A stretch of DNA of 6,550 bases from Spirochaetaceae bacterium (GCA_023265735.1 JAHFSN010000124.1:1-6550), one strand, 5' to 3'; positions 1 to 5,998 are shown, counted from the first letter of the stretch. Made by a program: numbers and translations. The notes: a model not told the origin generated them from the sequence alone.

Positions 1-1
1 C

Positions 2-82
2 CTCCCGTTCACGACGGAATGGGAGTTCTCGGGTCAGTCTCTCTTTGAGACCTCGAGCTGGCGGGAACTGCCACCCCGTTAA
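2..82 (+). CDS. Possible C-terminal end of an unidentified protein (partial)
   Basis: Reading from base 2, 26 sense codons run to a TAA stop at 80-82, ending in the residues SSWRELPPR. The other two + frames give less convincing peptides: one stops at base 48 and the third uses rarer codons. Codons here mostly end in G or C, as in the clear genes of the window. If real, it is the tail of a gene that starts before the window and converges on the minus-strand gene ending at 91, with a hairpin between them. The fragment is too short to assign to a family, and it could be chance open sequence. Confidence 0.3.
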   Translation, partial: LPFTTEWEFSGQSLFETSSWRELPPR

Positions 83-88
83 GGTGGC
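70..88. terminator. Small hairpin between convergent gene ends
   Basis: GCCACC (70-75) and GGTGGC (83-88) form a perfect six-base-pair GC-rich stem with a seven-base loop. It lies three bases past the stop codon of the minus-strand gene and spans the proposed + strand stop at 80-82, where a shared bidirectional terminator could sit. No T-run follows on either strand, so it is not a textbook intrinsic terminator. Confidence 0.25.
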
Positions 89-90
89 CC

Positions 91-897
91 TCAGGGCAGC
101 CGCACCGCCTCGCCGCGAAGGGGTTCCACAACAAAATCTCCGATGACGATCTTGTCCTCGAGGGCCACGTCCTTGAGGAATTTGGTGGGCGTCAGCACCA
201 GGGTTCGCGACAGCGATGATCCGGGTTCGAGGCGGCTTCCCGACACCAAATGGACCAGGGGTCCCAGGTGGGTGTGAGAGGCCGCCTTCACCTTGGTCCC
301 CAAGGCCAGCGGCGGTTCGAGGATGGCCTGCCGGTGAATGCCCCCCAGGCCGAGGGGCGGGGGCGGCAGGGTTTCCAAAAAGCGCATCGAAGCCCGAAAG
401 AAGTCCCTCGTCCCGCTGATCGAGACCACGGGGCCCGGCCAAGGGTCCAGACGCCCAGCGCTGACCCACTGCACGGGGTGTAAAGACTTGGCTTCCACGG
501 CAGGAAACCCCGTGGGAACCCGGGGACCGAGCCACCCCCGGGGGTCGGGGGCCGGCACCGAGAAGATCAGGGCCTCGTCCCCTTGGAGGAAGAGACTTTG
601 CTGGCCCAGGGCCTGGGCCAGGTTCCAGCCCGCGGGCCACGGACCCTGGGGCCAGCGCCTCACCGACCACGAGAATTCCCGGTGGGAAAGGGCTTCTTCC
701 AGTTCCGAAAGATCGATCACCTGGGTCGCCGGGTGGCAGCGCAGAATCCGGGCCTCGTGGATACCCAAGGCCCGCAGCGACGCCTCGTGGAGGTCGAGGA
801 CCGAACCGCCCGGGAGAGGCAGAAACACGGGGTCTTGGGACCAATGCTCTTCGAGGACCCCAAAATCCCCTGGACGGCTGATGAGGAGTGCTTTCAT
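91..897 (-). CDS. Nucleotidyltransferase-like protein with C-terminal beta-helix, signature motif missing
   Basis: This 268-residue protein resembles the NDP-sugar pyrophosphorylase / GlmU superfamily in layout. It opens with MKALLIS, has a PLPGGSVLDLHEASLRALGI stretch (residues 27-46) where these enzymes have their 'PKPLLP...LL...L...GI' segment, and LFLQGDEALIF (102-112) like the core 'vl.GD.l' strand. A DFFRASMRFLETL segment (165-177) then leads into a region with the hydrophobic periodicity of a left-handed beta-helix (about 186-262, with VIGDFVVEP near the end). The G-x-G-T-R-x-x-P-L nucleotide-binding loop expected after the first strand is absent: residues 8-25 read RPGDFGVLEEHWSQDPVF. 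It may therefore be inactive as a transferase or have another ligand. The start chosen is the ATG at 897, because the frame stays open far upstream but there covers the divergent ligase gene. A weak GGAA precedes this ATG. Family assignment is by pattern reading only. Confidence 0.72.
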   Translation of the reverse strand: MKALLISRPGDFGVLEEHWSQDPVFLPLPGGSVLDLHEASLRALGIHEARILRCHPATQVIDLSELEEALSHREFSWSVRRWPQGPWPAGWNLAQALGQQSLFLQGDEALIFSVPAPDPRGWLGPRVPTGFPAVEAKSLHPVQWVSAGRLDPWPGPVVSISGTRDFFRASMRFLETLPPPPLGLGGIHRQAILEPPLALGTKVKAASHTHLGPLVHLVSGSRLEPGSSLSRTLVLTPTKFLKDVALEDKIVIGDFVVEPLRGEAVRLP

Positions 898-976
898 GCT
901 TCCATGAACGGCGGTTTTGGTCCTTGGGTTGAGGAAGGAAGTTGCCCCCGACCCGGTTTCGGCGTACCCTGGGGAG

Positions 977-1852
977 ATGACCGTGTCATCCGTCCAGTGG
1001 TTGGGGGGCCTCGACCCCTGGGAGCACCTCGCCCGGGAGGAACTCCTGCTGGAGGAGGCCGAACTTCCGGTTTTGGTGCTGTACATCAATTCCCCCTGTG
1101 TGGTGATGGGAAAGCACCAAAATCCCCTGCGCGAGGTGAGGCTGGACGAGGCGGCGCGCCGAGGCGTTCCCCTGGTCCGTCGGGCTTCGGGGGGCGGAAC
1201 CGTTTGGCACGACGAAGGCAACCTCAACTGGTCGCTCCTGCTCCCAAAGGCGGGCTACGACAGGGCGGCGGTGACCCGCCAAGTGGCCGAAGCTCTGTCC
1301 CCCCTGGGTCTCACCCTGGACTGCGGCGAGAAGGGAGACCTCTTTCTGGCCGGAAAGAAGGTCTCAGGAGCCGCGTACCTCCACCGGCGCGACCGAGTTC
1401 TGCACCACGGGACCCTTCTGTGCCGGGCCCGGCTCGACGAACTCCACGGGGTCCTGGGGCCCACGGGGACCCTGCGGGAGTGGGTGGGCGTGGCTTCGAG
1501 GCCCATGGCCGTCACCAACCTCGAGGTCGACCCTTCGGTGGCGGCCCAGGCGCTGATCCGAGAATTCCTCGACGCCGAGGGTCCCGTGGGAACGGGGCAG
1601 GGCGCCGAGGCTTTTGAGACGAAGGTCACTGCCCGGGCCCGGGAGCTGGCGTCCCTCGAGTGGCTCTGGGACCAAACTCCGCCATTTCACTGGGAGGGAC
1701 AGACCCGGCTCGGCGTCTTGCGGGCCCGGGTGAAGGACGGAAGGATCCTCGAGGCATGGGATGACAGAAGTTTGAATATGAGTAAAATAGCCGGGAATTA
1801 TTTCTTTGATCATGACCTTTTTGAGTATATTTTCCCGAGGGAGGCTCTATGA
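977..1852 (+). CDS. lplA: Lipoate-protein ligase A
   Basis: It activates lipoate with ATP to lipoyl-AMP and transfers it to the lysine of lipoyl domains; the E2 encoded downstream is the obvious local target. Numbered from the ATG at 977, the family motifs are in order: MGKHQNP (44-50), RRASGGGTVWHDEGNLNWS (68-86), GKKVSGAAY (126-134) with the conserved lysine region, and HHGTLL (143-148), then SRPMAVTNLE (174-183). The protein has 291 residues against about 338 in E. coli LplA. The C-terminal accessory domain seems shortened: after KDGRILEA and KIAGNYFFDHDLFEYIF it stops. The last 60-80 bases are strikingly AT-rich. Start choice is uncertain: GGGGAG at 971-976 abuts the ATG at 977, but sits six bases from an in-frame GTG at 983, which would drop two residues. 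The stop overlaps the next start as ATGA. Confidence 0.93.
   Translation: MTVSSVQWLGGLDPWEHLAREELLLEEAELPVLVLYINSPCVVMGKHQNPLREVRLDEAARRGVPLVRRASGGGTVWHDEGNLNWSLLLPKAGYDRAAVTRQVAEALSPLGLTLDCGEKGDLFLAGKKVSGAAYLHRRDRVLHHGTLLCRARLDELHGVLGPTGTLREWVGVASRPMAVTNLEVDPSVAAQALIREFLDAEGPVGTGQGAEAFETKVTARARELASLEWLWDQTPPFHWEGQTRLGVLRARVKDGRILEAWDDRSLNMSKIAGNYFFDHDLFEYIFPREAL
1761..1788 (+). promoter_or_regulatory. Candidate sigma-70 promoter inside the ligase 3' end
   Basis: ATGACA (1761-1766) and TAAAAT (1783-1788) each match the -35 and -10 consensus at five of six bases, with a 16-base spacer. They lie at the edge of the only strongly AT-rich stretch in the window. Transcription would start near 1795, about 54 bases before the ATG of the FMN-binding protein at 1849, so it could give that gene and the pdh genes a supply independent of the ligase promoter. 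The match is by eye, and AT-rich sequence raises the chance of false hits. Confidence 0.4.
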
Positions 1853-2286
1853 CGAAACAAGAGTTGCTGAAGCGGTTCCGCCAGGTTCTCGAAGAGAGCC
1901 CCCAGGCTCTTCTGGCCACGGTGACCGACGAAGGGTACCCCGCCATGCGGTACATGACGCCGGCCATGGTCCAGGGTAACGATGAAGCGCTCTACGCCGT
2001 CACGGCGGCGAGTTTTCCCAAGGTGAAGGATCTGGCCGCCCATGCGCAGGTGAGCTGGATGCTGACCAGTCCCAAGACCCGTGAGATCTTCTCCTTCCGG
2101 GGAAAGATCCGCCTCGTCGAGGATCCCCGGTTCAAGTCGGAGCTCCTCGAAGAGATCGGACAGGGTTTGGAGACCTTTTGGCGGCTCAACGATGATCCGT
2201 CGGACCTCGTCTGTCTGGAAACGCGGCTAGTCTCCGGGGAGTATTTCAACCCCAAGACCGCCGAAAAGGTGCAGATCGTCCTGTAG
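1849..2286 (+). CDS. Pyridoxamine 5'-phosphate oxidase-like FMN-binding split-barrel protein
   Basis: This 145-residue protein has the length and pattern of the general-stress-protein-26 branch of the PNPOx-like flavin split-barrel family. A first helix (2-16) leads to the strand pair ALLATVTDEGYPAMRYMTPA (20-39), then LYAVTAASFPKVKDLAAHAQVSWML (48-72), where family members carry the 'T...S.K...l..np.v.l' segment that contacts the FMN phosphate. FSFRGKIRLVEDP (81-93) matches the 'v.v.G.a.lv.d' strand, and VCLETRLVSGEYFNP (121-135) the closing strand. Members usually bind FMN or a related flavin as dimers; the substrate cannot be read from sequence, and it should not be called PdxH. Its ATG overlaps the ligase stop by four bases with AGGGAG five bases upstream, so translation is probably coupled. 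Why it sits in a pyruvate dehydrogenase cluster is unknown. Confidence 0.85.
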   Translation: MTKQELLKRFRQVLEESPQALLATVTDEGYPAMRYMTPAMVQGNDEALYAVTAASFPKVKDLAAHAQVSWMLTSPKTREIFSFRGKIRLVEDPRFKSELLEEIGQGLETFWRLNDDPSDLVCLETRLVSGEYFNPKTAEKVQIVL

Positions 2287-2329
2287 AACTCGAGTTAACC
2301 CTACCAGAGGAAGATCGCAAGAAGGGTCC

Positions 2330-2353
2330 TGGACCTCGGAGTTAGGAGGTCCA
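2330..2353. promoter_or_regulatory. Inverted repeat upstream of E1 alpha, possible operator or leader hairpin
   Basis: TGGACCTC (2330-2337) and GAGGTCCA (2346-2353) form a perfect eight-base inverted repeat around an eight-base spacer. Another copy of the half-site, GGTCC at 2325-2329, lies directly before it, giving GGTCC-T-GGACC as an overlapping palindrome; three GGTCC/GGACC half-sites thus fall within 28 bases. It lies in the 106-base gap before E1 alpha, ending 39 bases ahead of the TTG start. It could be a DNA operator for a dimeric regulator or an mRNA hairpin. No T-run follows, so it is not a standard terminator. It does not resemble the E. coli PdhR site. Confidence 0.4.
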
Positions 2354-2380
2354 TACTCATCATGCTCTTCGGCGTAGGAA

Positions 2381-2395
2381 AAGGAGAAGTCATTG
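2381..2395 (+). promoter_or_regulatory. Ribosome binding site that fixes the TTG start of E1 alpha
   Basis: AAGGAG at 2381-2386 is followed by six bases and then TTG at 2393-2395. The first in-frame ATG comes only at codon 19, inside the conserved N-terminal helix. The strong site at ideal spacing therefore supports an uncommon TTG start. Confidence 0.75.
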
Positions 2396-3367
2396 CGACC
2401 TATCAAGGGTTACGACAAAGAAGTGTTGCACAGCCTGCTGAAGGAGATGCTCCTGATCAGGCGGTTTGAAGAGAAGGCGGGCCAGATGTACGGCCTGAAG
2501 AAGATCGGCGGTTTCTGTCACCTGTACAACGGCCAAGAGGCCGTCTGTTCGGGGGTGGCGGCCGCCATGGATCGCGGTGTGGACCGGCTCCTGACCGGCT
2601 ACCGCGACCACGGCCACGCCATTTCCCTGGGTCTCGAACCCAAGGGCATCATGGCCGAACTCTACGGCAAGGCCACCGGGGTTTCCAAGGGCAAGGGCGG
2701 ATCGATGCACATGTTCGACCGCGAGAAGGGCATGTGGGGCGGCAACGGCATCGTCGGGGGACAGATCCCCATGGCCGCCGGGGTAGCCTTCGCCCAGAAG
2801 TACCACCAGGACGGCGGGGCCACGGTGTGCCTTTTCGGCGACGGGGCCATCCATCAGGGGGCCTTCCACGAGGCCATGAATCTGGCGGCCATCTGGAAGC
2901 TGCCCGCGGTGTTCATCTGCGAGAACAACCAGTACGGCATGGGCACCTCGGTGGGCCGAGCCAGCTCGGTGAAGGACCTGTTCATCAAGGGCCAGGCCTA
3001 CGGCATTCCTTCAAAGATGGTCGACGGCATGGACGTGATCGCCGTCCTCGAGGAGGTGAAGGCCGCCCTCGACACCGCCCGGAAGGATTTTCAGCCGTCG
3101 TTCCTCGAGATCAAGACCTACCGCTACAAGGGCCACTCGATGTCGGACCCGGCCAAGTACCGGACCAAGGAGGAGACCGAGTCCTTCCTCCAGCAGGACC
3201 CCATTCTCCTCTTGAAGACCCGGATGGAAGACGCGGGTCTGATCACCGAGGAGCAGTACAAGGAACTCGACAGGCAGCTCAAGGAAGAGGTCATGCAGGC
3301 GGTGGAATTCGCCGAATCCAGTCCCGAGCCCGCCCTTTCGGAAATGTACTCGGACATTTACGCATGA
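2393..3367 (+). CDS. pdhA: Pyruvate dehydrogenase E1 component, alpha subunit
   Basis: With the beta subunit it forms the thiamine-diphosphate enzyme that decarboxylates pyruvate and reductively acetylates the lipoyl group of E2. The 324 residues follow mitochondrial PDHA closely: GGFCHLYNGQEA (39-50), GYRDHGHAISLG (69-80), KGKGGSMHMF (99-108), GGNGIVGGQIPMAAG (116-130), and the thiamine-diphosphate motif from GDG (149-151) to ENNQYGMGTS (177-186). The loop YRYKGHSMSDPAKYRT (243-258) matches the human phosphorylation loop, which favours pyruvate over branched-chain substrates. The first human phospho-serine position is present (S249) but the second is not, and the loop is one residue shorter. 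Length is full for the bacterial form, with no transit peptide. It starts with TTG behind a strong ribosome site. The beta gene follows after 28 bases. A related acetoin or other 2-oxoacid role cannot be fully excluded. Confidence 0.95.
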   Translation: MRPIKGYDKEVLHSLLKEMLLIRRFEEKAGQMYGLKKIGGFCHLYNGQEAVCSGVAAAMDRGVDRLLTGYRDHGHAISLGLEPKGIMAELYGKATGVSKGKGGSMHMFDREKGMWGGNGIVGGQIPMAAGVAFAQKYHQDGGATVCLFGDGAIHQGAFHEAMNLAAIWKLPAVFICENNQYGMGTSVGRASSVKDLFIKGQAYGIPSKMVDGMDVIAVLEEVKAALDTARKDFQPSFLEIKTYRYKGHSMSDPAKYRTKEETESFLQQDPILLLKTRMEDAGLITEEQYKELDRQLKEEVMQAVEFAESSPEPALSEMYSDIYA

Positions 3368-3395
3368 GATACCGCAGATTTCGAGGGGAGCGACT

Positions 3396-4382
3396 ATGGC
3401 AGTAATTACGTTTCGGGAGGCCCTGAGGCAGGCCCTCGACGAGGAGATGACCCGCGACAAGGAAGTGATCGTCATGGGTGAGGAAGTGGCCCAGTACGAT
3501 GGCGCCTACAAGGTGACCAAGGGCCTCCTCGACAAGTACGGACCCGATCGGGTCCTGGACACTCCCATCACCGAGCTGGGCTTCACCGGGTTGGCCGTGG
3601 GCGCCGCCATGGCGGGGATCCGCCCCGTCGTGGAATGGATGACCATTCAATTCGGCCTTCTGGCCATCGACCAGCTCATCAACAACGCCGCCAAGTTCCG
3701 CTATATGTCGGGCGGCCAGTTCAAATTTCCGTTGGTAATCCGGGGACCCAACGGTCCCGCCGAGTTTCTGGGGAGCCAGCACAGCCAGAGCTTCGCCAGC
3801 TACTTCGTCCATGTTCCCGGGTTCAAGGTGGTGGCGCCTTCGACCCCTTACGATGCCAAGGGCCTCCTCAAGGCGGCCATCCGCGACGACAACCCCGTGA
3901 TCTTTCTGGAAAGCGAGATGAGCTACGGCCACAAGGGAGAAGTTCCCGAGGAGGAGTACCTGATCGAGATCGGGAAGGCTGACGTGAAACGGGCCGGTAC
4001 CGACGCCACGCTCATCAGCTTCAGCAAGCCCGTGCTGATGTGCCTCACGGCCGCCGAAGAATTGGAAAAACAGGGCATCAGCGTCGAGGTTATCGACCTG
4101 CGGTCCCTGCGTCCCCTCGACAGAGAGACCGTGTACGCCTCGGTCCGCAAGACCAACCGCGCCGTGGTGGTCGACGAGGCGTGGCCCCAGGCCTCGGTGG
4201 GCAGCTGGATCCAGGCGGAAATTATGAAGGATTGCTTCGACGACCTCGACGCCCCGGTGGAACTGGTGGCCAGCGAGGACGTGCCGATGCCGTACAACCA
4301 CGCCTTGGAACTCGAGGTGCAGCCCACGGTGGCCAAGATTGTCGCCGCCGTGAAGCGCGTGGCGTACAAGGAAAAGGAGTAA
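3396..4382 (+). CDS. pdhB: Pyruvate dehydrogenase E1 component, beta subunit
   Basis: This is the partner of E1 alpha in the alpha2-beta2 enzyme. It supplies the glutamate that activates the thiamine ring and much of the surface that docks to E2. The 328 residues show the family order: TFREALRQALDEEM (5-18), MGEEVAQYDGAYKVTKGL (27-44), DTPITELGFTGLAVGAA (55-71) with the catalytic Glu at 60, RGPNGPAEFLGSQHSQSF (116-133) with the conserved His at 129, and the transketolase C-domain with VEVIDLRSLRPLD (230-242) and SEDVPMPYNHALE (293-305). The RGPNG and QHSQ versions are those of mitochondrial-type pyruvate enzymes. The ATG at 3396 has GAGGGGAG five bases upstream. Its last codons carry the ribosome site of the E2 gene, which starts six bases after the stop. 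Confidence 0.95.
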   Translation: MAVITFREALRQALDEEMTRDKEVIVMGEEVAQYDGAYKVTKGLLDKYGPDRVLDTPITELGFTGLAVGAAMAGIRPVVEWMTIQFGLLAIDQLINNAAKFRYMSGGQFKFPLVIRGPNGPAEFLGSQHSQSFASYFVHVPGFKVVAPSTPYDAKGLLKAAIRDDNPVIFLESEMSYGHKGEVPEEEYLIEIGKADVKRAGTDATLISFSKPVLMCLTAAEELEKQGISVEVIDLRSLRPLDRETVYASVRKTNRAVVVDEAWPQASVGSWIQAEIMKDCFDDLDAPVELVASEDVPMPYNHALELEVQPTVAKIVAAVKRVAYKEKE

Positions 4383-4388
4383 ACAACG

Positions 4389-5618
4389 ATGGCCGAAAAG
4401 GTCTTTATGATCGCCCTTTCCCCCACCATGGAGGAAGGATCGATCCTGAGCTGGAAGAAGAAGGTGGGGGACGCCGTCAAAATGGATGAACCCCTGTGCG
4501 AGGTGGAAACCGACAAGGCAAGCATGGAATACCTGTCCAGCCAGGAGGGAACACTCCTGGCCATCGTGAAGGACGTGGGGACCTCGGCCAAGGTGGGGGA
4601 CATCATCGCGGTCATCGGGGAGCCCGGCGAGGACTTCTCGGCCCTCGTGGCCGCCCCGGCTCCGGCCCCCAAGGCGGCCCCTGCCCAGGCTGGTCCCTTG
4701 GCCCCCGCGCCCAGGACCCCCGCTCCGGTTGCCGTAGCCGATGCGTCGGGGAGGGTGAAGAGCTCGCCCCTGGCCCGGAAGCTGGCCGCCGAGAAGGGCG
4801 TAAACCTGACCGACGTGGCGGGTTCCGGACCCCACGGCCGGGTGGTGAAATCCGATATCGAAAGTTTCACTCCCGCCGTAGAGGCACCTCGGCCCGCCGT
4901 GGGCTTTGCCCCCAGTTCTTTGGGGGCCTCCCCCTTGAACGACGAACGCATCCCCGTTAGCCGCAAGCGGCAGGTCATCGCCAAGCGCCTGGGAGAGAGC
5001 CTGTTCACGGCTCCCCATTTCTACCTGACCCTGGGGATCGAAATGGATAGGCTCATGGAGGCCCGGGAGAGGATCAATGGCCAGCGCAAGGAGAAGATCG
5101 GCCTCAACGCCTTCCTCCTCAAATTTCTGGCCGAGGCCCTCAAGCGCCACCAGCCCCTGAACTCCACCTGGGAAGGCGATTTCATCCAGAACCATTCGAG
5201 CATCGACCTCGGTGTCGCCGTGGCCCAGCCCGACGGTCTGATCACCCCCGTCGTCCGCAACGCCGGGGCCAAGGGTATCCTTCAGATCGAGGCCGAGCTC
5301 AAGGATCTCATCGACCGGGCCCGGAACAACCAGCTCAAGCCCGAGGACTACACGGGCGCCACGTTCACCATCAGCAACCTGGGAAGCTTTGGAATTGAAG
5401 AATTCACGGCCATTATCAACCCGCCGGGGGTGGCAATCTTGGCCCTCGGTGCTACAGTGAAGACTCCGGTGGTGGGTGAGGGCGATGCCTTGGTGGTCAA
5501 GAAGATCATGAAGGTGACCCTGAGCTGCGATCACCGGGTGGTCGATGGCGCCGTCGGCGCCGGGTTCCTGACCGAATTGAAACGGATGCTCGAAGATCCC
5601 TACCAGGTGCTCCTTTGA
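4389..5618 (+). CDS. pdhC: Dihydrolipoamide acetyltransferase, E2 component of pyruvate dehydrogenase
   Basis: The core of the complex moves acetyl from its swinging lipoyl arm to CoA. The 409 residues hold one lipoyl domain (1-80) with the lipoylated lysine K43 in VETDKASME, an Ala/Pro-rich linker (about 86-122), a peripheral-subunit-binding domain (about 125-160, SSPLARKLAAEKGV to GPHGRVVKSDI), a second linker, and the acyltransferase domain from about 187 to the end. The catalytic motif DHRVVDG is intact with His382 and Asp386, and TISNLGSFGIEEFTAIINPP (347-366) is typical. E2s of this E1-alpha/beta class usually build 60-subunit cores, but that is inference here. AGGAG at 4375-4379, inside the end of pdhB, lies nine bases before the ATG. 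The E3-encoding gene expected nearby is not in the window. Gene naming varies (pdhC or aceF). Confidence 0.95.
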   Translation: MAEKVFMIALSPTMEEGSILSWKKKVGDAVKMDEPLCEVETDKASMEYLSSQEGTLLAIVKDVGTSAKVGDIIAVIGEPGEDFSALVAAPAPAPKAAPAQAGPLAPAPRTPAPVAVADASGRVKSSPLARKLAAEKGVNLTDVAGSGPHGRVVKSDIESFTPAVEAPRPAVGFAPSSLGASPLNDERIPVSRKRQVIAKRLGESLFTAPHFYLTLGIEMDRLMEARERINGQRKEKIGLNAFLLKFLAEALKRHQPLNSTWEGDFIQNHSSIDLGVAVAQPDGLITPVVRNAGAKGILQIEAELKDLIDRARNNQLKPEDYTGATFTISNLGSFGIEEFTAIINPPGVAILALGATVKTPVVGEGDALVVKKIMKVTLSCDHRVVDGAVGAGFLTELKRMLEDPYQVLL

Positions 5619-5998
5619 TGAAATATCTGATCTTGATCCCCGCCCTTGTCCATCTCTACATCTTTGTGTTGGAGAGCCTCAGCTGGGGCCGGCCTCGGGT
5701 GAACAAACTCTTTGGCCTCAAACCGTCCGACGTGGAAGCCACCCGGACGATGGCCTTCAACCAGGGCGTGTATAACCTCCTGCTGGCCCTGGCCGTGATC
5801 CTGGGCTGGTGCCTGTGGATGGGGTTCCCCAACTTCGGGAAGGGGCCCTTCGCCGGCCTCGTCCTCATGGTCTACGGGCTGGGGTCGATCACCGTGGCCG
5901 GCCTGACCCTCCTGGCCTCGTCACCCAACCTGTGGCGGTCGGCCCTGACCCAGCTGGTGCCCGCCGGCGCCGCCCTGGTCATCGTCTTTCTGGCCTAA
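5618..5998 (+). CDS. DUF1304 family small integral membrane protein
   Basis: This 126-residue hydrophobic protein of unknown function fits the DUF1304 family in length and motifs: an N-terminal membrane segment with HLYIFVLESLSW (12-23), a short polar loop, and FNQGVYNLLLALAVILGW (47-64) carrying the hallmark NQG-YN. About four membrane segments can be read (roughly 1-20, 48-70, 77-100, 107-126). The start is the ATG at 5618, whose A is the last base of the E2 stop (TGATG), with AGGTG eight bases upstream. A TTG one codon earlier is possible but less likely. The overlap implies coupled translation with E2. No role in pyruvate metabolism is known for the family; it may be only a transcriptional passenger. 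Confidence 0.85.
   Translation: MKYLILIPALVHLYIFVLESLSWGRPRVNKLFGLKPSDVEATRTMAFNQGVYNLLLALAVILGWCLWMGFPNFGKGPFAGLVLMVYGLGSITVAGLTLLASSPNLWRSALTQLVPAGAALVIVFLA

Noticed and set aside
898..1227. N-terminal extension of the minus-strand gene to 1227
   Set aside because: The extra 110 residues are low-complexity Ser/Arg/Pro sequence opposite the conserved ligase N-terminus. The recognisable protein begins at MKALLIS.
583..1617. A 344-codon + strand frame across the divergent gap and into the ligase
   Set aside because: It overlaps two supported genes in other frames and gives a Gly/Arg/Pro-rich peptide typical of out-of-frame GC-rich DNA.
1805..1831. A second promoter-like pair, TTTGAT and TATATT
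   Set aside because: The spacer is only 15 bases and the -35 match is poor. The pair at 1761-1788 is better.
2362..2469. A 35-codon ORF starting with ATG at 2362
   Set aside because: It lies out of frame across the pdhA start, lacks a ribosome site of its own, and the AAGGAG at 2381 clearly serves the TTG at 2393.
2734..3405. A 223-codon + strand frame inside E1 alpha
   Set aside because: It is the shifted frame of pdhA, rich in Arg and Gly, with no family pattern.
4640..4760. Ala/Pro-rich repeat-like DNA in the E2 gene
   Set aside because: This is the normal flexible linker between the lipoyl and subunit-binding domains, not a DNA repeat element.
3291..5534. A 747-codon open frame on the minus strand antisense to the three pdh genes
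   Set aside because: It lies wholly opposite well-conserved genes with intact catalytic motifs. The peptide is rich in His, Gly and Leu with no recognisable domain, as expected when GC-rich codons are read on the opposite strand.
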